A stretch of 49,958 nt of DNA from Akkermansiaceae bacterium (GCA_903888515.1 CAISTY010000061.1:1-49958), one strand, 5' to 3'; positions 17,205-26,102 are shown, counted from the stretch's first letter. Numbers and translations are program-made. The notes: generated from the sequence alone by a model not told the origin.

Positions 17205-17900
17205 TCACGCCATGCGCATGGCGGTGATGGCGGCGGCCATGTCCGGCATGCGGAACGTGGCGGAACCGGCGACCATGACGTTGGCACCCGCCACGGCGCA
17301 ACGGGCGGCGGTGACCGCGCCGATGCCGCCGTCCACCTCAATGTGAAATGAGAGGTTCCGGGTTCGCCGGATCTGTGCGGCAGCGGCGATTTTTTCGAGC
17401 ACCTCTGGCATGAATGACTGTCCGCCCAAGCCGGCAACCACGGTCATGCAGAGCAAGAGGTCGATTTGATCGAGAAACGGCTCCACGGTGCTCAAGGGCG
17501 TGGCGGGATTGAGCGCCAGTCCCGCTTGAAGGCCGCTCTGGCGGATGGCCCGCAGGGTGTTGGCGACGTCGTGATCGGCCTCGACGTGGACGGTGATCAA
17601 ATCCGATCCGGCATCAATGAAACGCTGCAAATAATGGTCCGGCCGCGAAAGCATCAGGTGCACATCCAGAAACAGGTCGGTCGTTAGACGAACCGCTTGC
17701 ACGATATCGGGACCGAAGGATATGTTATCCACGAAATGCCCGTCCATCACATCCAGGTGCAGCCAATCCGCGCCCGCCCGAACGGCGCGCCCGACTTCTT
17801 CACCGATGCGGGAGAAATCCGCTGCCAGTAGCGAGGGGGCGATCACCCGGTCATGGAAAGTGCGTTTCGGAATCACGCGCCGATACGAACCACGAAGCAC
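17205..17900 (-). CDS. rpe: Ribulose-phosphate 3-epimerase
   Basis: Up to 231 residues. It interconverts ribulose-5-phosphate and xylulose-5-phosphate in the pentose phosphate pathway, a logical source of PRPP for the purD/pyr genes downstream. Family signatures are IAPSLLAADFSRIGEEV, WLHLDVMDGHFVDNISFG, HLMLSRPDHYLQRF, VVAGLGGQSFMPEVLEKI and EVDGGIG. The listed start is GTG at 17900; a second GTG at 17876 would give a length closer to the family norm, and neither has a convincing ribosome site. Confidence 0.94.
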   Translation of the reverse strand: MLRGSYRRVIPKRTFHDRVIAPSLLAADFSRIGEEVGRAVRAGADWLHLDVMDGHFVDNISFGPDIVQAVRLTTDLFLDVHLMLSRPDHYLQRFIDAGSDLITVHVEADHDVANTLRAIRQSGLQAGLALNPATPLSTVEPFLDQIDLLLCMTVVAGLGGQSFMPEVLEKIAAAAQIRRTRNLSFHIEVDGGIGAVTAARCAVAGANVMVAGSATFRMPDMAAAITAMRMA

Positions 17901-18013
17901 CCTCTATGACACGCAAAATCTTACACTCTGGAGCAATAGACAGCATTTCCCCATGGAAAGGTGTTGGAGGATTCCGCGTGCATTGTGCGGCGTGATCGGT
18001 TACCCACGCGGGC

Positions 18014-18541
18014 GTGGATGACGGCGGCCCTATCATTGATTTGCACAGCGACGTTTACTTCATGGGGCAGGCGCTGCGTGAAGCGCACAAGGCGTATGCC
18101 GCCGGCGAGGTGCCGGTAGGCGCGGTGGTGGTGCGCGAGGGCCGGATCATCGCCCGGGCTTGGAACCAGGTGGAAACGCTCAAGGATGCGACCGCCCATG
18201 CGGAAATGTTGGCGCTCACGGCGGCGCAAGTGTCGGTGGGCGATTGGCGCTTGGAAAAATGCACGCTCTACGTCACCAAGGAGCCGTGCCCGATGTGCGC
18301 CGGGGCTGTCGTTCATTGCCGCCCGGAGCGCTTGGTGTTCGGTTGCGCGGATCCTAAAGGTGGCGCGGCGGGAAGCTGGATCAATCTGTTAGACGCCAAT
18401 CCCCCGTTGAACCACCGTTGCGAAGTGGTGGCCGGAGTGCTCGGCGGGGAAAGTCTCGCGCTGCTGCGGGGGTTTTTCCGCGAGGCGCGCGAGCGCAACA
18501 AGTCCGGCACCGGGAACGACTCTCCGGACCTGGAGATTTGA
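18014..18541 (+). CDS. tadA: tRNA-specific adenosine-34 deaminase TadA
   Basis: 175 residues from the GTG at 18014. TTG at 18041 or ATG at 18062 are alternatives, but the segment DVYFMGQALREAHKA belongs to the family's first helix and favours a start upstream of 18062. It deaminates A34 to inosine in tRNA-Arg(ACG). The zinc site is intact: HAEM with His62 and Glu64, and PCPMC with Cys92 and Cys95. The substrate region VPVGAVVV and the tail LLRGFFREARERNK are also typical. Confidence 0.93.
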   Translation: MDDGGPIIDLHSDVYFMGQALREAHKAYAAGEVPVGAVVVREGRIIARAWNQVETLKDATAHAEMLALTAAQVSVGDWRLEKCTLYVTKEPCPMCAGAVVHCRPERLVFGCADPKGGAAGSWINLLDANPPLNHRCEVVAGVLGGESLALLRGFFREARERNKSGTGNDSPDLEI

Positions 18542-18624
18542 GGCCTTTTTTCCCCTGCCTTTTTCCCTGCTTGCGTTCGATCGCGTGCCGTGTTAGGCAT
18601 TCGGTTGGAACAACCCATCCCACC

Positions 18625-19164
18625 ATGAAACAATTCCTGTCCCTCGTTGTCGTCGCGTTCTTCGTTGCACTGGCATCTGCCCAGACCCCGGCACTCGCCC
18701 CAGCCCAACAGGCCGAGATCCTCTATCGCCAAGGTCTCGCCGCCGAAAAGGCGGGCGATCCCACCGCCGCCCATAAGGCCTACGCGGCGGCACTCAAGGT
18801 GGATCCCAACCACGCCAATGCACGCTACAGCCTCGGCCAGTTGAAACTCAATGCGGGGACCATCGCCGCAAAAGGTCACGAAGCGAAATTCGGGGCGGTC
18901 AAGATCCCTGAATTCAGACTGGACGCGGCGTCACTCCAGGAATCACTGGATGCCCTGCGCGTGATCATCGAAAAACAATCAAACCAGGCAGTGACTCCCA
19001 ATTTCGTCATCCAGGATCCGAAAAGCCAACTCGCAACCGCCAAGATCACCCTCAACCTGAAAAATCTGCCGGCCAAAAGTGTGATGCAATATGTCATGGA
19101 ACAAGCCGGCGCCAAGGCCCGCTATGACCCGCACGCGATCGTCATCTCGCCAATGCCGAAGTGA
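18625..19164 (+). CDS. Exported TPR protein with STN-like C-terminal domain
   Basis: 179 residues starting MKQFLSLVVVAFFVALASAQ, a signal peptide with probable cleavage after ASA. Residues 28-75 form one tetratricopeptide-like pair (AEILYRQGLAAEKAGDPTAA, then HANARYSLGQLKLNAG). Residues 90-179 contain LDAASLQESLDALRVII and ITLNLKNLPAKSVMQYVMEQ, which resembles the short secretin/TonB N-terminal (STN) domains used in secretin-type complexes. A scaffold role in the periplasm is an inference. It follows tadA by 83 bp. Confidence 0.65.
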   Translation: MKQFLSLVVVAFFVALASAQTPALAPAQQAEILYRQGLAAEKAGDPTAAHKAYAAALKVDPNHANARYSLGQLKLNAGTIAAKGHEAKFGAVKIPEFRLDAASLQESLDALRVIIEKQSNQAVTPNFVIQDPKSQLATAKITLNLKNLPAKSVMQYVMEQAGAKARYDPHAIVISPMPK

Positions 19165-19358
19165 TTTCACATCCCGCGGTCGACAACGTGTGCAAATCGA
19201 TCGAATGACTGCCACCATCCCGGGCGTGTCCTGACAACGCATGGCAGATGGCGGATGCAGGAGTTGCCAAGGAGGGGCGGTCTCCAAACCGCCCGGACCA
19301 TGAAGAGTGAATCCATTGAGCTGGACACAGACAGCTCACTTGAAACCACAACCCCGAG

Positions 19359-19437
19359 GAACCGGATGCGTTAATTGCGCTCGTCCGGATCCGTGGGGGG
19401 GCGTCGTCCGGCCTTCGGGCCGGGCAGCCCTATCCCG
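19359..19437 (+). ncRNA. Probable 3' remnant (domains V and VI) of a bacterial group II intron
   Basis: 19359-19392 folds as GAACCGGATGCG, a short loop, then CGCTCGTCCGGATCC. This closely follows the bacterial domain V pattern with its paired CCGGATGCG/CG-x-CGTCCGG arms and 2-nt bulge. It is followed by a G-tract and then a domain VI-like hairpin, CCGGCC-TTCG-GGCCGG, ending CCCTATCCCG, where the A is a candidate branch point. No reverse transcriptase and no domains I-IV are present, so it is at best a truncated relic. The call rests on pattern recognition of domain V. Confidence 0.5.
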
Positions 19438-19445
19438 GAGGCAAT
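19428..19445 (+). repeat. 18-bp repeat CCCTATCCCGGAGGCAAT, copy 1
   Basis: Exact 18-bp match to 34247-34264. It spans the end of the intron-like domain VI and the bases just beyond it. Confidence 0.8.
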
Positions 19446-19547
19446 CATGCAACGAGTGTATGAATCCCTTTCGCGTGAACGATCTTGCTGTTGAACGATC
19501 TTGTTTGCCTTGGAGAGCGGACGGTGATCCACTCTTGCAGCCCGGCC

Positions 19548-21335
19548 TCACCGGATACCCAATCCGAGCAGCCGTACCTGTTTGCGGAACTTCGCCATGG
19601 CCTCCTCGCGCACCGCAAGAGTCGTATCGCCCGCCCGCAGACAAAGACCTGATAGTTCCTTGCGTTTCAATATCATTTCCGCCGTGTTTGCGTCACGGCA
19701 CTCGAAGAGGATCGCGTTGCCGGCCTGGCGGACCGCCTCTCCGTCCGCGCGGGCCAGCCTGAGGAATGCGACGACCGTTTCCGGCAGCGGTTGCTCGTCG
19801 CGTTCTTCGAGGAAGCTCGCGAAGCTGTCCGGATCGTGACCAGCCTCGATCGCTTCAAGCGCATGCGATTCATCAAGGCGATAGTCATTTCCGCCAACGG
19901 CCTCCGCCCATGTCTCAAGCTGCATGCGTTCGGCAGGTGAGAGAGATCCGGCAGCCACCTGAATGGTACGGTTTCCAAGAACACGCAAGCGCGTTTGGGC
20001 CAGCGGTCGCGAGGGAGTGAAGGGAGCTTTTCCACCGCCCAGCACATATGCACCCAGCGGGTTGATGCGAAATGCCTGCAACCCATCATAGCGGGAAAGC
20101 CACAAGTAATCATCCATGCCCCATTGGTCCACGGGCCGGGTGCGTCCGGGGGGCCGGTAAGCGATGTCGAATAGTCCCAACGTCGCCGCGTATTCCATGA
20201 AAACGCATAGCATGTATCGATCCTGCAGAACGTTCCATGCACCGTATCCGCTGTATCCCATGGCCCCATATTGGCGGTCGCCGATGTAGAGTTTCCACGG
20301 ATCGTGCGTAACCTCGAATATCAGTCCATCCGCCCGCATGAAGTGGGAAAAAGCATCGAACGAAATCCATGCTTCCGCCGGGCACTTGCCGAGGGCCTCC
20401 AACAGCGCCGACCGACGTGCCACCCTTGCCGTGAGCGCTCCTTTCACCGATTGGCCTTTAATGATATCAATGCGGTTGAACTCATCATATTCCTTGTTGG
20501 TGGTCCATTTCCGCCAGATTGACTCGATGACTTCCCAAGGGGGATTCACCATGGCCTTGCGGCCCTGGGCGGTGATCGCTGACTTCGATCCGTTCATCGT
20601 GATGAGTCCGGCTGCATGAAGCAGCCGGGTCCAACCAACCGGCTTGATGGAGCCAATTTCCTGGTCCCATGGTTTCGCATCCGCGATGAACGCCACTTCG
20701 GGAGGAAACCAATCGCCGCCGATCAGCGATTCCCGGATGGCGGCCAGTGAGTTCTTTGCAGGAACTCCAGTCTTTTCACTGAATCCGAGTTTGCCCATCG
20801 CAGCCAGGCGCAGCAGCGCTCCGAGTTCGGCAAGCGCCTCGAATTCGGTGTGACGGACCGTGACATCAGCCTCCGCCGCAGGTTCTGGAATGCACGGCAC
20901 GCTGGCTTCGGGAGGCTTTGGCAGGAGGGACCGCAAGCGGGCTGCGAGATCGGAAGGCACTACAGGTGACTCCCTGATGCCGTCGCAGTAGAAGAATAGA
21001 TTCAGCCGCGTTGAGTTTTCCGGAGTTTGGTAGGATGGGTAACGGGAAGAATCCTCCCGCTTGACGAAGAACACGGCATCACGCCCGTATTTTGAGTGAA
21101 ATCTGATGGGATGGTGGCGTTTGTCATCACTGTGAACGGCTTCGCACACAGCCAAGCGCCCGGTTTCATCCAAGTCATTCAAGGCCTTCAACAATCCCGG
21201 ACCTTCAAGAGCGGTCTTGATCCCGTCCACGAAATCCGCTTTCCGCGTCACCTTGGATCCAGGCAGGAGAAACCGCAGCCGGTAGCGGAGGTCATCGACA
21301 ATCAGATTCCAAAGAGCATCTTGCAGGGTCGGCAT
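19548..21335 (-). CDS. Stand-alone helicase-associated (XPB/Ssl2 Helicase_C_3-like) domain protein
   Basis: 595 residues from the ATG at 21335. No helicase motor motifs (Walker A, DEAD/DEAH) are present. Residues about 460-595 (LRVLGNRTIQVAAGSLSPAE, then YRLDESHALEAIEAGHDPDS, FLEERDEQPLPETVVAFLR) match the helicase-associated domain that accompanies XPB/Ssl2-type helicases, mainly in Actinobacteria. The N-terminal 450 residues contain repeated winged-helix-like segments (ALLRLAAMGKLGFSEKTGVP; LLHAAGLITMNGSKSAITAQ). It stands alone with no helicase, nuclease or methylase next to it. The role is unknown; DNA binding or regulation is possible. Confidence 0.65.
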   Translation of the reverse strand: MPTLQDALWNLIVDDLRYRLRFLLPGSKVTRKADFVDGIKTALEGPGLLKALNDLDETGRLAVCEAVHSDDKRHHPIRFHSKYGRDAVFFVKREDSSRYPSYQTPENSTRLNLFFYCDGIRESPVVPSDLAARLRSLLPKPPEASVPCIPEPAAEADVTVRHTEFEALAELGALLRLAAMGKLGFSEKTGVPAKNSLAAIRESLIGGDWFPPEVAFIADAKPWDQEIGSIKPVGWTRLLHAAGLITMNGSKSAITAQGRKAMVNPPWEVIESIWRKWTTNKEYDEFNRIDIIKGQSVKGALTARVARRSALLEALGKCPAEAWISFDAFSHFMRADGLIFEVTHDPWKLYIGDRQYGAMGYSGYGAWNVLQDRYMLCVFMEYAATLGLFDIAYRPPGRTRPVDQWGMDDYLWLSRYDGLQAFRINPLGAYVLGGGKAPFTPSRPLAQTRLRVLGNRTIQVAAGSLSPAERMQLETWAEAVGGNDYRLDESHALEAIEAGHDPDSFASFLEERDEQPLPETVVAFLRLARADGEAVRQAGNAILFECRDANTAEMILKRKELSGLCLRAGDTTLAVREEAMAKFRKQVRLLGLGIR

Positions 21336-21652
21336 GACTTCGAGAATTTATAGTCATACGAAAAATACAAATACAACCGCTACTTTGGTGGGGTTTTCCG
21401 ATTCAGACACTTGCCGAAGTCCCAGGAGATTGCCAGTTTCGGCCATCCGCGACAACACCAAACTCTATGACAACGACCATCCTGCTCCGCCACCTTCACC
21501 ACCTCCCCTAAAAGCCAGTAAAGTGCGATGGCGATCGGCAGGGAAATCAGCAAGCCGACGCCGAGCGAAGCATACGAGTTTGACCTGTGGAAAACGACAA
21601 CCCCAATTTTTGCCTCGCCAGACGAACACCCGATGCGCTAGATTCCCCTGCC
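21336..21652. other. Intergenic region between the helicase-associated protein and GH32
   Basis: No complete gene is visible. The minus strand around 21500-21580 reads as a hydrophobic stretch (YASLGVGLLISLPIAIALYW) that could be a membrane-protein fragment, but it has no recognisable family and stops on both sides. Promoters for both flanking genes must lie here; none is obvious. Confidence 0.45.
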
Positions 21653-23257
21653 ATGCACCGCAAATCCATCCACCACACCGGCACCGCCATCTCCAGCTTC
21701 GCGGCCAGACTCTGGCTCGCACTCCTCACCGCCCTTCTGCTGGCTCCGCTGGCAGGTCTCCGAGCCGCCGATCAACCGGCCGAGCCTGCCCAGGCTGACG
21801 CGATCACCGAGGACCTCACGCTGAACTATCATCTCATGCATCCCGGCGGCGCCAGTTTGCCGGGCGATCCGAACGCGGCGTTTTACCTCGATGGCAACTA
21901 CCATCTGCACTACATCCTGGCCCATCCATGGAATGGCAAAGGCTCATTCTCCTTCGTCCACGTCACCAGTCCCGACATGCTGCACTGGACCTGGCAGCCC
22001 ACGAAGCTCCAGCCTTCTTTCACCGGCCACGGCATGTTCAGCGGCACCGGTTTCATGACGAAGGAAGGTAAACCCGCCGCCATCTACCACGGCCAGGGAT
22101 CGGGCAAAAACCAGATCGCCATCGCGAAGGACCGGCACCTCTCCGCCTGGGAAAAGCCCTACCCGGTGGACGCGCGCAACGCCGACGGCACCGCGGCGCA
22201 GATCAAGCATTGGGATCCCGACTGCTTCCTGATCGGCGATACCTACTACGCCATCTCCGGCGGTGAGAAGGTGCCGTTGCTGAAGTCCAAGGATCTCAAA
22301 ACGTGGACCCACGTTGGTGACTTCCTTCGGCATGACCTGCCCGACGTGGCCTATGGCGAGGACATCTCCTGCCCCAACTTCTTTCCCCTCGGGAACAAGT
22401 GGATGCTCCTGTGCATCAGCCATCCCTTGGGCTGCCGCTATTACCTCGGCGATTGGGACGCCAAAGGCGAACAGTTCGTCCCGCAGACCCACGGCCGCAT
22501 GAACTGGCGCAGAGAAAACCAGAGCCTCTTCGGGAGGCGTTCGTGGCGCGTGGACTTCTTTGCACCCGAAAGCCTGCTCACCCCCGATGGCCGGCGCGTC
22601 ATGTGGGCCTGGCTCGCGACCCTAGGCCAGTCGGATGGCAAGATGGACAAGCGCACCATCCAATCCCTGCCGCGCGAACTGAGCCTTGCGGATGATGGCA
22701 CGCTTCGCATCAAGCCCCTGCGCGAACTGGAAACCCTGCGCCACGACCCCGTCACCCTCAGCGATGTCACGATCAGTGAACCGACTAAAGACGTGCTGCA
22801 CAACGCCGCGCCCGCAGGAACAAAAATCGCCACCCTCGACGGCGACGCCATCGAACTCCGCATCACCATCGCGCGCGCCCAAGCCGAACGGAAGCTCTTC
22901 GGCTTCACCCTGTTTGCCGACGGCAAAGGCGGTGGCCTGACTATCCTGTTCCGGCCCGAGACCGGCACGCTGCGCCTGGGTGCGACCGAGGCGCCATTCG
23001 CCCTCGCGGACCTCCCCAAGAACGCGGACGTTGAGCTGCGCATCTTCATCGATAAATACCTCGTTGAAGTGTTTGCCAACGACCGGCAGGCCATGCTCGC
23101 CGAGTACGCCGACCACCGCGGCAAGACCGACCTCAACGCCTTCAGCGTCGGCGCGCCCCTCAAGCTCCAGCAGGTCGAAATCTGGAAACTCAAGCCTACC
23201 AACCAGGGCTTCCGCGAAGCCCGGAAAAACCGCAACTGGGAACCGGTTACGAAGTAA
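21653..23257 (+). CDS. Secreted glycoside hydrolase family 32 (fructofuranosidase/levanase-like)
   Basis: 534 residues with a signal peptide at about 1-39 (LWLALLTALLLAPLAGLRAA). It is predicted to cleave beta-D-fructofuranosyl bonds in sucrose or fructans outside the cytoplasm. The five-bladed propeller motifs are HPGGASLPGDPNAAFYLDG with nucleophile Asp72, WDPDCF with Asp188 in the place of the RDP motif, and EDISCPNFFPL with acid/base Glu236. The C-terminal beta-sandwich carries LRIFIDKYLVEVFANDRQ. The first motif departs from the usual WMNDPNG, so it belongs to a less typical subgroup. Confidence 0.88.
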   Translation: MHRKSIHHTGTAISSFAARLWLALLTALLLAPLAGLRAADQPAEPAQADAITEDLTLNYHLMHPGGASLPGDPNAAFYLDGNYHLHYILAHPWNGKGSFSFVHVTSPDMLHWTWQPTKLQPSFTGHGMFSGTGFMTKEGKPAAIYHGQGSGKNQIAIAKDRHLSAWEKPYPVDARNADGTAAQIKHWDPDCFLIGDTYYAISGGEKVPLLKSKDLKTWTHVGDFLRHDLPDVAYGEDISCPNFFPLGNKWMLLCISHPLGCRYYLGDWDAKGEQFVPQTHGRMNWRRENQSLFGRRSWRVDFFAPESLLTPDGRRVMWAWLATLGQSDGKMDKRTIQSLPRELSLADDGTLRIKPLRELETLRHDPVTLSDVTISEPTKDVLHNAAPAGTKIATLDGDAIELRITIARAQAERKLFGFTLFADGKGGGLTILFRPETGTLRLGATEAPFALADLPKNADVELRIFIDKYLVEVFANDRQAMLAEYADHRGKTDLNAFSVGAPLKLQQVEIWKLKPTNQGFREARKNRNWEPVTK

Positions 23258-23269
23258 TGAAGAACCGTG

Positions 23270-23978
23270 ATCCGGATCGTACCATCCGAACATAAACTCC
23301 GCGACCACGGCTGGCGGACCGTTCACGGTCACCGCCACCAGCGGGGAATTCACCGGCGTCGCCAGCGTCACCGTCAACCCCATACCTGCAACCGTCACCC
23401 TCGGCAACCTTTCCCAAACCTACGACGGCAAGCAGAAACCCGTCACCGCCACCACCGATCCCGAGGGGCTGGCCGTGGCGATCACCTACGACGGTACAGC
23501 GGACGCCCCGACCGCCGCCGGATCCTATCAGGTCGAGGCGGTCGTCACTGATCCGAATTACACCGGCGCCGCCAGCGGCACACTCGTGATCTCCCCCGGC
23601 AACGATTGGGATTCGTGGATTGCCACCCATTTCACCACCGAGGAGATTTCCAAAGGTTTGGCCGCCGAGACGGTCGATCCGGACGGCGACGGGCTGCCCA
23701 ACCTCGCGGAATACGCGCTCGGTACCGACCCGTGCGCCTTCACACCGCCCTTGGTGGCGGTGCTCGACGAAAACGGCCTTTCCATCACCTTCACGCGGCC
23801 GGATAATCTGCCCGGCCTGACTTACGCGGCCGAATGCAGCGAGGACCTCGACGCATGGTCGCCCGCACTGCTCGAAGTGCTCGAAGAGGGCGACCCGGAA
23901 ACCGTGCGCGCCCGCGATCCACTGACCTCCGGCGACCCCGCACACCGCTTCCTGCGCCTGCGCTTCACCCGTGATTGA
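23270..23978 (+). pseudogene. C-terminal remnant of an MBG-domain surface protein
   Basis: The reading frame is open from a stop at about 23267 to 23978 with no usable start at its head; a GTG at 23475 lies inside a domain. It encodes FTVTATSGEFTGVASVTV, then an MBG (bacterial Ig-like) unit TVTLGNLSQTYDGKQKPVTA ending in YTGAASGTLVISPGN. Next comes DPDGDGLPNLAEYALGTDP and a terminal module with LTYAAECSEDLDAWSP and HRFLRLRFTRD, typical of Verrucomicrobia surface proteins. The N-terminal bulk is missing, so it looks like the tail of a larger gene cut at or after the GH32 stop. Confidence 0.7.
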
Positions 23979-24168
23979 TGGTTGCGCCTCCCAGCGCCCG
24001 GTCACGTCAATTGGGGGTCAGGCAATCGGGCAATTGGGAATACCAGGGGACGAATCTTGACAGGCATCCTCCAACCGCGCGGCGTTGTCTGTCATTCGTA
24101 TGCGTCGTATCATTGTCCTCCTAACCGTTTAGGCGCTCGCCGCAGCGTGAGCCCCGCGCAAACGCGCG

Positions 24169-25566
24169 TCAAGCGACGACGCCAAGCGGCCGGGTGTTTT
24201 TCCACTCGCCGCGGGTGAAGTCCGGGAAGTCCTGCGGCGCGCCGTCGGCCTTGACCGAGTGTTCGCTGAGCGGTCCGACCGAGGACCAGAACGCGCCCTC
24301 GTAGACGTTCTGGTCGAGCGGCGTGCCGGTGCGCAGGCACTCGATGATGCGAAAGAGCATCAGGAAGTCCATGCCGCCGTGCCCGCCCATCTTCTTGGCC
24401 AGCTCGCCCACGCGCTTGAACAGCGGGTGCTCGTACTTGGCCGCGATCTCGTTGTACTCCTCGGTGGTGGTCCAGTTGTGAAAACTCTTGGTGACGCCCT
24501 CGATCGCCATGCCGTTGGGGAAGCCCTTGAGCGTGCCCTTGGTGCCCTGGATGAGGTTGTGGCGGGTGTAGGGCCGCGGCGAGGTCTCGTCCCACTGGAC
24601 CAGCACGGTGCGGCCGAGGTGCGTCTTGATGATCGAGGTGTTGATGTCGCCGCCCGCGGCGAAGTCCAGCTTGTTCCACTTGTGGTCCGGCGGAAACTTC
24701 TGCTTCGCGAAAAGGGTGCGCCCGCGGCCGGGCGAGGAGAAGGAGACGAGGCGGCGGAAGGTGTCCTCGCCGCGCGCGAGGTTCATGCACTGCGCCACGG
24801 GGCCTAGCCCGTGACACGGGTAGAGGTTGCCATTGCGCCGGGCATAATGGTAGGTGCGCCACGAGCCGGTGCCGCGGTCGACCTGATTCATCTGGCCGCG
24901 CAGCTCGTGGATGTAGGCGGCCTCGGCGTGCAGCAGTTCGCCGATCACGCCTTGGCGGACCATGTTGAGGTAGAGCAGCTCTTCGCGGCCGTAGTTGACG
25001 TTCTCCATCAACATGCAGTGGCGGCCGGTCTTCTCCGAGGTGTTGATGATCGTCCACAGCTCGTCGAGGCTGACGGCGAGCGGGATCTCGACGAAGGCAT
25101 GTGCGCCGGCCTGCATGCTTCCAATGGCGTGCTCGGCGTGCAGTTCCCACGGTGTGGAGATAAAGACGGCGTCGGGCTTGGTCTCGGCCAGCATGGTGCG
25201 CCACGCGTTGGGGTCGCCCGAATAGTTTTTCGGGTCGTGTCCGCACTTCTTGGCACCCTCCTGGGCACGCTTGGCGTTGTCCTCGTAGAGGTCGGCGATG
25301 CCGACGATGCGGGTACCCTCGATGGTCGCGATCTGGGAGCAGTGCCCGCTGCCACGCGCACCGACGCCGATAAAGGCGCACTTGACGGTCTCCAGCTTGG
25401 GTGCGGCAAAGTCGCCCATGTAGCGGGCGCCGGCCGGCCGCGCCGCTGCGGAGGAGGCAGCCGGGCGATTTTGGGCCTGGGCGGGCAGGGCGCTGAGGCC
25501 GACGGTGAGACCGCCGAACAGTTTGATGAAATCACGGCGGGGCGTGGTCAGGTGTTGAGCGTTCAT
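24169..25566 (-). CDS. Exported Gfo/Idh/MocA-family oxidoreductase, GH109-like
   Basis: 465 residues from MNAQHLTTPRRDF, a Tat-type signal (Arg10-Arg11, then FIKLFGGLTVGLSALPAQAQ). Residues about 62-180 form an NAD-binding Rossmann fold with AFIGVGARGSGHCSQI. The stretch GAHAFVEIPLAVSLDELWTI and ENVNYGREELLYLNMVRQGV match GH109 enzymes, which use NAD+ to cleave alpha-N-acetylgalactosaminides by a redox-assisted mechanism. The substrate of this copy is unproven, since the same fold serves many sugar dehydrogenases. It is divergent from the GH172-GH51 genes. Confidence 0.82.
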   Translation of the reverse strand: MNAQHLTTPRRDFIKLFGGLTVGLSALPAQAQNRPAASSAAARPAGARYMGDFAAPKLETVKCAFIGVGARGSGHCSQIATIEGTRIVGIADLYEDNAKRAQEGAKKCGHDPKNYSGDPNAWRTMLAETKPDAVFISTPWELHAEHAIGSMQAGAHAFVEIPLAVSLDELWTIINTSEKTGRHCMLMENVNYGREELLYLNMVRQGVIGELLHAEAAYIHELRGQMNQVDRGTGSWRTYHYARRNGNLYPCHGLGPVAQCMNLARGEDTFRRLVSFSSPGRGRTLFAKQKFPPDHKWNKLDFAAGGDINTSIIKTHLGRTVLVQWDETSPRPYTRHNLIQGTKGTLKGFPNGMAIEGVTKSFHNWTTTEEYNEIAAKYEHPLFKRVGELAKKMGGHGGMDFLMLFRIIECLRTGTPLDQNVYEGAFWSSVGPLSEHSVKADGAPQDFPDFTRGEWKNTRPLGVVA

Positions 25567-25757
25567 GATCCTCTGGCAACGTCGCGGCGAGGGTCCCCAT
25601 TCCGATGGTACGGACTCACGTCCGCTCAGACCGGCAGGTCGGCGACTCCTACTTGGCTGAATGATGGTACATGGCGTGCGGCGAGGCAAGGACGAAAATC
25701 AGGACGAAAATCGGACGGGACGATTCATCCGGCCTGCCTGCAGGCAATTCCTTGCAG

Positions 25758-25836
25758 AACTTCTTGGCTAGGCGTACGGAATGGGTATTTTCAAGCTTGA
25801 AGGAATACATCCATGAAAATCACCAGTTTAATCATG
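25758..25836 (+). promoter_or_regulatory. Leader-like element A2
   Basis: Close relative of element A1: TTGGCT at 25764-25769, 17 bp, ATTTTC, then GGAATACATCCATGAAAATC. The start codon and the first residues (MKIT-x-LIM) are kept, but the frame ends after 16 codons, so here the leader is separated from its original gene. It lies about 270 bp upstream of the GH172 start. Confidence 0.45.
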
Positions 25837-25892
25837 ATTGCTAGGAAATTGCTTTTGGGATGAAGGCCGTTGGAAGAGACGGTGGCCGGACC

Positions 25893-25910
25893 GGAGGGCG
25901 GGGAAATGGG
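25893..25910 (-). repeat. 18-bp repeat CCCATTTCCCCGCCCTCC, copy 1 (reverse)
   Basis: Reverse complement of the 18-mer also found at 34193-34210 and 44530-44547, with a one-base variant at 49169-49186. Confidence 0.8.
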
Positions 25911-26102
25911 GGGGGGATCAAGGGGGATGACTCGTCCACCTGCACGTGCGGTGGTGAAGCGCGACTCAAGGACAGCACATCGCATGTGAGCCACGTGTCC
26001 GGCAAATTCCACGGATTTTGCTTTACACCCCGTCACCCGTCCTATCAGATTTCGCCACGCAAGCCTATAGGATATCACTTTCTGAACCGCAAACGCCTCA
26101 AC

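Larger units (their letters stand above)
19165..19547. other. Intergenic region with group II intron-like remnant
   Basis: No gene is supported. It contains a perfect hairpin at 19275-19294 (GGGCGGT, 6-nt loop, ACCGCCC), with no T-tract after it, followed by the intron-like D5/D6 sequence (19359-19437) and a small tandem duplication of GAACGATCTTG near 19479-19502. Confidence 0.6.
25567..26102. other. Intergenic region between GH109-like and GH172 genes
   Basis: No gene is supported. It contains leader-like element A2 (25758-25836), whose ATG at 25813 opens only 16 codons (MKITSLIMIARKLLLG) before a stop, and a reverse-orientation copy of the CCCATTTCCCCGCCCTCC repeat (25893-25910). The sequence nearer the GH172 start has no clear promoter. 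Confidence 0.6.

Noticed and set aside
21465..21580. Hydrophobic minus-strand stretch as a membrane gene
   Set aside because: Only about 30 codons have protein-like character, no start or family is evident, and both sides are broken.
24110..25381. 423-codon open frame overlapping the GH109-like gene
   Set aside because: It is on the same strand in another frame, Arg/Pro/His-rich with no motifs, and overlaps a gene with clear Rossmann and Tat signatures.
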